This document shows positions 56,591-64,000 of a stretch of 64,000 bases of DNA, piece after piece. This DNA is from Diphasiastrum complanatum (lineage: Eukaryota; Streptophyta; Lycopodiopsida; Lycopodiales; Lycopodiaceae). The translations under genes and the position numbers were made by a program. Under the pieces are notes generated by a model. The model was not told where the DNA came from. It searched no databases and was given only the letters and a program-made list of their open reading frames with translations. Each line of letters starts with the position of its first letter. The first letter of the stretch is position 1. The DNA is taken from positions 63,068,142-63,132,141 of the forward strand of contig CM055099.1 of the NCBI GenBank assembly GCA_029204225.1, given 5' to 3'.

Positions 56591-56799
56591 TTTCACTAAG
56601 CCACTTATTAGAGAAAATTTTGATAAGTTTAGATCAAAGCTTTATGTACTTAAAGTTGTTGACTTTAAAGCTATGTATATGACTTCCCCTTAGCAACACC
56701 AATATTCATCAAATTCATAGGAATCTGAGGTATTTTTAAATCTCTTCATGTTTTTGATGTTCATCTTGTACATCGGGTAGCTGAAAATTTCTATTGATA

Positions 56800-57480
56800 T
56801 AGCGTTTAAGGCCCGTGAAGGATTTGATGGCACTATGGAATGGCATGGTGATTTGAGCTTGCAGAAGTTCGGAGAACACCTTGTAGGAGTTGCTCTTGCA
56901 TGAGGATTGGAGCAGATAATGGAGTTTTCATTTTCTGTTCTTCTTGCAGTAACTCATTTTGGATTTCGTTGTATCACCTCTGTTCCACTAGTGGATCTGG
57001 ATAATCTCTAGGAAATGTGGAAGTTGTCAAGGAACTTCCCCTATGGTCAGTAGGTTTGTCTATTTTTTGTGCTATTGTTGAGATTTGTATTGAGATTGAG
57101 TGACGACCCTCATTAGTTCATGACATATGTGGCATGCATGGAGGATCTTGTTTGGTTGTTTTGGACAATCTTTGAAACTTATGGGCATTCTACATGGTAT
57201 GGTTTTTTACTTTACAATCAACCATGAAATGACCTGTTTCGTCACATATAAAACATTTGTTGCTTATTGGCCCTTGGGCAATTGTGTAGCCATCTTGGAT
57301 GGCTAGTAGTTTTGGACTTTCCTACTATCGATTACCAGACTCTACAAATGGTTCTTGGCAATCACAGTCTTGGTTAACGTTTAGCCATGCAACAAGATTG
57401 GACGTTGTAGTATAGTTTATCCAGTCTGTCAATGGATGCACGAATCTCATTCTCTCTTGAAACGCACTCACATCAGATGA
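56800..57480 (-). pseudogene. Gag zinc-knuckle relic, minus strand
   Basis: Minus strand at about 57280-57200 reads KCFICDETGHFMVDCKVKNH, with a full CX2CX4HX4C knuckle. Flanking sequence on the same strand is a degraded retroelement-like frame with stops. It opposes the gypsy relic at 54.8-56.6 kb, so it belongs to a different insertion. Confidence 0.55.
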
Positions 57481-58037
57481 GAATACAAGTCACGATGCTC
57501 AACAAGGATCAGAATGCAGCTCGGTTGAGCACCTATCAGAATGTCTACTTCTACGTGTTGTAAAAATGAATTGGAAACAGATCTTAGAAACTACAATTAA
57601 TCTACTTGCAAACACAATTCAAGAAACAAGCATTAGGGGAAATATGGGCTCAAAATGGGCCCTTTAAGAAATTTCACTTTAGAGAGAGGTTACGTAGAGA
57701 GAGAATGTAAACCGGTAACTTCTGGTCGTCGTTTTTCAAGTTTTCGGCCTTGCCCGATGTTTAACTAGTATGATTAACTTCAGACAATAGTTAGTTTAGC
57801 ATGAGATGTAATAACTTCTCTTCATGCTCGTTCCAAAATTCGGGACTAGAGCTTTAAGACTGAAAGTCTTGGTGTGCTCAATGCAAAAACTGAAGCGGGA
57901 GAGGCAAAACTCTTGAAATCACTGTATGCTTATAGTGAAATATGAGGCAGGACGATTTTTCAATGCAACATAAACATTACAAAAGTAAGGAATGCTAGAT
58001 CTATTCATATTTATTTACTGTAGGTAGATTCATTTAC

Positions 58038-60254
58038 ATGATTGTAGCTTTAACAATGGCAATGTTCCATTTGCATGTTGCTCTTCCGATGGAATGCACT
58101 CCAATTATTAAGAAAAATGTGAAAGTTGTAGAGAATGTTGCAGCAATAGTTAGAGAATTGAGAATGAATAACCATATGAATATAGGTTTGTGGGTGGATG
58201 GATCAATTGATCCAGCTACCAATTTGTGTCCAGATTTTAAGTCTGTAACTCATCTTCTCAGATATGTATGTGAAGGAAATAGCGGATTACTTGGATATTG
58301 TCAAAGGTTGCGTGATATTGGAATGCATAGCATATCTTGTCTGAATCAACAATTACAGTTTTCTAATCGTCAGCAAAGGAAATGATAAAAGATGCTCGGT
58401 TTGAAAAAATGAAAAATGAAATTGTAGAGACTGTTTTGATTAAGGTTCAATCATACTTGGATGCGAATGTGATACAAGGTGCATGTGATGTATCTGAAAT
58501 TAGCAGAAATGATTATTTTACTTTTTTTAGAATAGATAAAGAAGCTTTTTCCCAAGTGATGGTGAAGAAAATTAATCTTCCGCGTCCATATCGGGTAAGA
58601 TTAGCTAGAAATTTCTATAATGACGGAATGTTCAAAGTAGTTGGCCAACCACTTCATATAACTAAATTATACAAATCAGAATATGGTGAGCTCAATTACA
58701 ACGATTGTAATAATATTTTCCTTTATATTGAAAATGTTCTAAAATACATTATTCGATTCTATAAACTAGACGAACATCAAGTAAATAGAAAGATCATTAT
58801 TATAATAAAATTGGATGAATCGGAAATCATCAAGGGTCAGAAGTTGGAACGTGTGAGTGTCACTTTGATGAACAAAATTTCAGATACAGATGATCGAACG
58901 TTTAGTGTTCAATCGAAAAATCACATATGGTGGTTGGCGGAATTCCAGATATACATTTCAATTTTCATTTAGAATATCTATATTAACAATTCATACCTTG
59001 CCAGTTTTTATTGACATGTCGTGCATTACTTGTTTCTCTACAGGTCTTGAAAGAGGACCATAAAATACTATCATGGATATTTTCAAGAACAAATTATGGC
59101 GAGATTATAAAGAGACATTTGGAGGGTGAGAAATTTACAATCGAAAACCATGGAAGTTTTCAAATTCAATGGCACCTTGCAGGGGATTTGAAAACATTAA
59201 AATGTATGTATAATGTCTCTCATGGGAAAACATCAAAGCATCCATGTCTTTATTGCATGAAGGATTGCTACAATATGAATTTGGGAAGATCAACAAACAC
59301 TGGCCCAACACGAGAAGCTGAAGATCCAAATATGAAAAGTGTTCTGCCAATTCCATTAAAATATGTTCACATATGCAAATTGCATGCTGAGGTTCGTATT
59401 ATTGAAAAACTAATTTACCTATATATTCTACTAGCATGGAATCATAAACCAGAGTCAGTGGCTAAAGCAGCAATTAGGAGGTTGGAAATAGTTCTGTCAA
59501 ATGTTGGACTACATAAAGGGAATGTCACGATTGAAAAAAGTGACAGACTCTCAGGGAAAAAAGGAAACGTTTCTAATAAGCCATCAATTGGAGGTGCTAA
59601 AGCAAGAAGATTCTTATCCAATCACACATGCAAAGAATTAAGTGTCAGATACGAAATTTGGAGAGAAATTGTTCAAGCCACATGAACAATGGAAGGAAGT
59701 AATCGAGTGGAAAAGGGACAAGTGTGGACCAACTTAGACAAACTCATAGGTGTTATCAGGAAAGAAAACCTATCATCAGAAGATATGTGGACTTTGCAAA
59801 ATCATTGCACCACATTTGTAAAATCTGTACATGATTGTTGGGGAAAAGACAATGTTACTCATTACATGGTGCTAATCTATATCATTATCTGGTAATTTTC
59901 TCATTCAGGCTTATATTTTTTTCTACTGATGTAACTAATCAAAACTATTGTTTGCAGCACATCCTTCTTCATCATGCAACTTATTCTGCAAAGGAATATG
60001 GGAGCTTAAGTATCTGGTCATCACAAGGCATGGAAAAATCTCATTGGCAAGCAAGGGGAGCATTTCATAGAGCAACAAATCATGGAGGACACAATTCAAG
60101 AAATAAATATTTAGTTCAACTTTTTTAGTGGGTTTACAGAAGAGCACAATTTAGATATCAAGCTAAAAACTCGCCAAGTATTACGATATTTCGAAAGGCA
60201 TTCAAATTCATTACAAAAAGAGATCCTTGTAATATATCAAAAATCTATTACTAA
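58038..60254 (+). pseudogene. Candidate DDE-type transposase gene (unassigned family), broken
   Basis: Pieces: 58038-58385, 58382-58972, about 59024-59682, 59689-59868 and 59958-60254 (donor GTGCTA and acceptor TTTGCAG join in phase). Features: IIIKLDESEIIKGQKLERVS (candidate first Asp), WHLAGDLKTLKC followed by HPCLYC (candidate second Asp and a CxxC), and HYM/HILLHHATYSAKEYGSLS, then WSSQGMEKSHWQARGAFHRA (candidate catalytic Glu in a helix). This order resembles RNase H-fold transposases with a late Glu, such as the Transib/RAG1 group, but the resemblance is structural judgement only. Breaks: a frame change near 58382, a stop near 59683 and TAG at 60126, after which the frame runs to TAA at 60252. 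It lies tail-to-tail, 8 bases from the next gene. Confidence 0.5.
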
Positions 60255-60261
60255 AAATTAC

Positions 60262-61425
60262 CTAATTATCATCATCATCCTCTTCAAGATTCAAATGGAT
60301 GGCATTGTCATGAAGGAATAATCTCCTTTCATATGGATCCAAAAATTCTAACTTTTTCCTTTTGCTCATATCAATGTAACCCGAATAAAGGGCCATTGCT
60401 GATGATCTTTTCGTAGTCTCATTGGGAGTATAACCCAATATCTTAATAGCCAAATCTCTCTTCACAAAAAATATTTTATATGTTCCTCTTCCGTACTTAT
60501 GGCCTCCTAAACAAACTGATAATGATTTGATGGCCATAATGACAGTGGTTGCATATGGATTATAAGATGAATGATATATACAAATCTCATTATTGTGAAA
60601 GTTTTTCAAATAATGAGATAGAGAAACATCTTCTCTCCCAGCTGATACACCTCGGACGCCTCCATGTCTCATACCAAAGGCATTCATTTCAACAGCATCT
60701 AGTAAACGAGAAAAGAAAATAAATCTAGAATGATACATAACACTGCAAACTCAATAAGAAAACTGAACAATATCAATACCAATAAGAAATAAGAAAACTG
60801 AACAATATCAATACCAATATAATATCTACTTACCAGATCATAATCATCATACTCAACGACGTTTGCTCTGCTGATGTCATGTCCTCCAATGGCCTCTACA
60901 TTTCCGGAGGGGATATATCTAGCCCTAGGGGGATATCTTTTTTGAAATTCCAAAAATTCCTCCTCTTTAGGCAAAGACTTTTCATAGGCTTTAAATTTTT
61001 CAATCATGGCCTCCAAGGCCTCATTGCCAGATTTCCAATTGCTATCGTTATCATAAACTATCTCACTTTCAAGGTCATCATATGAGTAATCAACAATGTC
61101 AGAAAATTATGATAAATTTTGAGCAAAAATTGAGAGGATTTCATCCTCTCTCAAATTCAATACATCTTCTATATCATTAAATGAAATATAACATTCATTA
61201 TATATAAAATACAAAGGAACATCGAGTAGAGTTAATTGATTAACAGGAGATGCAAATGGAAGAGCTTTTTAATAAGCCATAGAAGCTTCAGCTTCAACCC
61301 CTATATCAGTATCTGCATCAGTTACATCAACTGGAGCAGGTGCAAATGCTTCGATCAATGGAACAATTGAAGATTCAACCGGCTCATCATCTGGAATTTC
61401 AGCAGATATGTAGAACACAAAATCC
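60262..61425 (-). pseudogene. Unknown gene convergent with the candidate transposase
   Basis: Reads MDFVFYISAEIPDDEPVESS at 61425, acidic and low-complexity, then after two in-frame stops (near 61270 and 61110) DYSYDDLESEIVYDNDSNW, EKSLPKEEEFLEFQKRYPPR and EYDDYDL with a donor at 60834. A second exon gives DAVEMNAFGMRHGGVRGVSA, ICIYHSSYNPYATTVIMAIK and an acidic end EEDDDDN at 60262. The exon junction I can find (acceptor near 60699) is one base out of phase. No family is recognised. Conserved-looking RHGGVRG and YGRGTYKIFF phrases suggest a real folded domain. Tail-to-tail packing with the transposase-like gene suggests one two-gene transposon. Confidence 0.5.
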
Positions 61426-61429
61426 ATTC

Positions 61430-62530
61430 CTTTGATTAGAAGGCGACATATTCTTTTGTGGATATCACAGTATATATTTCTTTTGAAATGGTCATGCAGG
61501 TTAGAGTGCTTTCTATTGTGTTTATGCTTAGAGGGATGGCGCGCGTTGATTCGATATCAGGAGAATGAAAAAAAACAAGAAGGCTAGAGAGTTCAGAATA
61601 AAAGATTACGGAATCAAAATATGGAAAGTGGTGCACATATTTATAGCCAATTCCTATTGATCACAGCCATATATTTGTCAAATAACGAATTGTGATTTAT
61701 AGCCTATATTTATCCACCAATCAGAATGAGACTAATTTGTACCTACGTCGAAATACATTAACTAGTCTAGTACTAGATTCAATGAATCATCATTAGCCCT
61801 ATGCCGGAATACATTAAATAGACAATCACTAGCCTCCTAGAATAATCATTAAAAAAATTATAAACAATTGATTAATGGATATCATTGAAAAACGTGAACG
61901 AGGAGAATTATTACAATCTCTCGTCCTATTTAAGCACCGTAAAGACGAAAATTTTCCTTTTGAGATAATATTCATTCAGAACATTTCCATAAGTCTTTCA
62001 TTATGCATTCCAGTATGATTTTTTTGCGTATGGGATATCAAATCAACGTGCCTGGCAGATGATGTATTTGCTGCATTTGGACTGCGCGTGTCGAATCGCT
62101 ATTCCAGGACCAAAATATTATCGAAATTTTTGAAATATTGGACCCTATATGCATGATCAAAGCTTGATTTGGAAGACTCTTCATACTTGCCAAAGTTATG
62201 CAGAATCTATTGAATCAAGCTCTGATCATTCATATTGCGTCCAATATTGGATGAGCGCGCGAGAATACATACTATGGTTGTCAAATGCTTTATATGCACG
62301 TTGATTAGCTATCGGGTGAAAATCTGGCCTTTGGAATTTTCCAAAATTATAATTATTGGATATAAAAAAGGTCTTATATTTAAAGTTGAACGTTGTCAAT
62401 TTCAGCATTAAATGGTAGAAGTGTGATTAATTGTAGATGTGACCATACTTTATTTGAAATTAGTTCTGGTTAATTCGATATGGACTAATCACCATCGTAA
62501 TACGAGCCACCACATTTGCAATCATTTCTG
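61430..62530. other. Stretch between divergent genes, nothing recognised
   Basis: AT-rich, no domain in any frame. It separates the minus-strand gene starting at 61425 from the H3-fold gene starting at 62770, so it may hold an element boundary, which I could not place. Confidence 0.35.
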
Positions 62531-62536
62531 ATTTTC

Positions 62537-62549
62537 TCTATATATACTG
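62537..62549 (+). promoter_or_regulatory. Probable TATA box for the second H3-fold gene
   Basis: CTCTATATATACTGA lies about 230 bases upstream of the ATG at 62770, a distance like that of the TATA box before the gene at 6175. It is the best TATA match in the 300 bases upstream. Confidence 0.45.
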
Positions 62550-62769
62550 ATCGACGACACTGAAATTTTTTTGCTTATAGTTATTGGTATCCATGCGATA
62601 TCAATTCAGCATGCTCGAAAACAACTTCCTTCAATCTGTTCCTACTTGTTCGTGCCCATCCGCTACCAGCTAACGAAATTGTTTAGCTCAAGTATCGCTT
62701 CGACGCGTCCGACCTGAGGTTTGATCCTGAAATCAACATTATCGCGTGTTGATCTGCTACTACACAAAA

Positions 62770-64000
62770 ATGGCGCGGACCAAGCAGACAACACGAGGGC
62801 ATTCAGGTGGAATACCAATTTGAGATGCGGTTCAAGGAAATCCACAACCACCACCTCGTCCACCACCACCTCCTCCTAGGCCAAGGGGCAGAAGAAGAGA
62901 CCCACTCTGGCTCAAGGATATTCAGAAGCTTCAGAAGACAAATAATCTTCTGATTCTGAAATCTCACATACAGAGGTCCATCAGGCAGGTGACAAGAAGT
63001 CTATCTACAGATGTGAGATGGACAGTAACGGCAATTGAGGCGCTGCACATAGCATATGAGGATTTTCAGGTGAAATTTTTTTCTAATATTGTTGTTGCAG
63101 CTGTCCATGCCAAGAGGCTGACCATCATGCCCAAGGATTTCAACATTGTGTTCAGGCTTTGGGACACATATGACAAGTTTGCTGAATACTTTAGACTTGC
63201 TCCCTCCTCTCCTCCAAAACAAGATTCAGAGAGGAGAAAACGAAAGCAATCTCAACCAACCCGGCTTGTTATTCGTATACAGAGCGGGAGTGTTTCAAAG
63301 AAGAGGAGGTCTCTCGACCCTCCATCTAAAGCGAGGGATTTTTCCAAGCCATCTCCTCTGAATACTATTCTTTCTTCTAGGCATTCTCCTCCTAAGTCTC
63401 CTTCTTCTCCTTCCACTCCATCTTTAGCTTCTCCTGCTAAATCTTCCTCTCCTAACCAATCTCCACCTCCTAAATCTCCTCCTCTTCCTAAACCTGTAAA
63501 TATTAGTTCCTCTCCTCCTGTTGTTGGAAGCGATTTAGATGGTTTTGTTAGTGTAAAGGTAGAATCAATTCTGAATGACAATTCTTTATGTGGTTTATCA
63601 GTGTTACTTCTGTCACCCCCTGCACTTGCCTTTGTAAACAGTTTTCAATATGTATAGTATGAACAATTGTTAAACACGTATCTTAAAGGTTTAGGTCCTC
63701 GATACAGTTTTAGGATGCCGAAGACCAATGTTGGTCTCCCCCTTTCTAGTTTAGATACTGATGAATTAGAAAGTAGGGATAAAATGTTGGGGGACAATGT
63801 AGGAGGTGGGGCAATTCAGTACTGGATTGAGTTCTTCTAGACCCCATTGTTTATAGATGTTGCATTGTTTCCCCTTCAACTCATGGCAACATTTGATTTC
63901 CCTGATTTCAAAAGTTTGCACGATGATATGCTCCAATACGTCAGACTGGGGACTCCAATTCTTGTGCTGCCATACATAACAAAGTAAGTGACTATTTTTC
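62770..64000 (+). pseudogene. Histone H3-fold / Ulp1-like protease fusion gene, copy 2, 5' exon, runs off the window
   Basis: One frame from ATG 62770 to a donor GTAAGT at 63984 (phase 2, the same position and phase as copy 1). H3 tail MARTKQTTRGHSGG, Pro-rich region, LWLKDIQKLQKTNNLLI (alpha-N), IQRSIRQVTRSLSTDVRWT (alpha-1/loop 1), IEALHIAYEDFQVKFF (alpha-2) and AVHAKRLTIMPKDFNIVFRL (alpha-3). Loop 1 has canonical H3 length, while RWT and EDF are centromeric-H3-like. A basic linker (RRKRKQSQPTR) and a long Ser/Pro/Lys tract follow, then a domain ending LVLPYIT just where copy 1 continues into the protease His motif. Three in-frame stops, TGA 62821, TAG near 63655 and TAG near 63838, but no frameshift seen. 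Protein differs strongly from copy 1, so the two are not a recent duplication. Confidence 0.75.

Noticed and set aside
63252-63581. Gly/Glu/Asp-rich minus-strand frame
   Set aside because: Antisense of the Ser/Pro-rich linker of the H3-fold gene.
1-64000. CRISPR arrays, bacterial operons, ribosome binding sites, rRNA or intact tRNA genes
   Set aside because: The window is eukaryotic nuclear DNA; spliced exons and plant retrotransposons dominate and no such structures were found.

Overview
The window looks like nuclear DNA from a land plant with a large, transposon-rich, AT-rich genome. It contains one spliced plastid-type gene with multi-kilobase introns, a broken plant monocopper-oxidase-like (SKU5-similar) gene, tRNA-Met-primed LTR retrotransposons, Copia and Ty3/gypsy relics, and long (GA)n tracts. 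Intron sizes and repeat load fit a fern or a gymnosperm best, but nothing here settles the lineage.

Layout. 1-1640: AT-rich DNA with degenerate GTGAATATTGAT-type repeats. 2010-6553: a cluster of three decayed genes unlike ordinary host genes: a plus-strand gene ending in a ubiquitin-like segment, a convergent minus-strand gene coding a histone H3 fold joined to an Ulp1/C48-like cysteine protease, and a divergent third gene cut off at about 6553. 6553-13192: a minus-strand gypsy element (gag, protease, RT, RNase H, integrase, both LTRs truncated). 13195-14880: 3' end and LTR of a Copia element. 15600-16800: tandem duplications carrying (GA)n. 17121-18149: a frameshifted Rep-like (HUH/YxxK) gene.

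18529-39128: the only gene that reads cleanly, a 12-exon COG0354/YgfZ-IBA57-type protein (437 aa, plastid transit peptide, GCY-x-GQE motif). Its introns hold a chromodomain-type gypsy relic (21.9-28.2 kb) that was itself interrupted by a smaller LTR element with a perfect 5-bp target duplication (23242-26402), another gypsy LTR and RT relic, SINE-like sequences and a dispersed repeat family containing GTTCCGGAACG-type sequence.

42.4-48.9 kb: a young non-autonomous gag-only LTR retrotransposon with two 850-bp near-identical LTRs, inserted into a fragment of a related element beside a Copia end. 52.3-53.6 kb: 3' remnant of an SKU5-like gene. 54.8-57.5 kb: gypsy fragments. 58.0-61.4 kb: a tail-to-tail gene pair, one member resembling a DDE-type transposase. 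62.77-64 kb: a second, diverged copy of the H3-fold plus protease gene, running off the window.

The most unusual content is the repeated H3-fold/Ulp1-like gene. Two diverged copies share the domain order, a basic Ser/Pro-rich linker and the same phase-2 splice site, and both are broken, as expected for a multicopy mobile element rather than a host histone gene.
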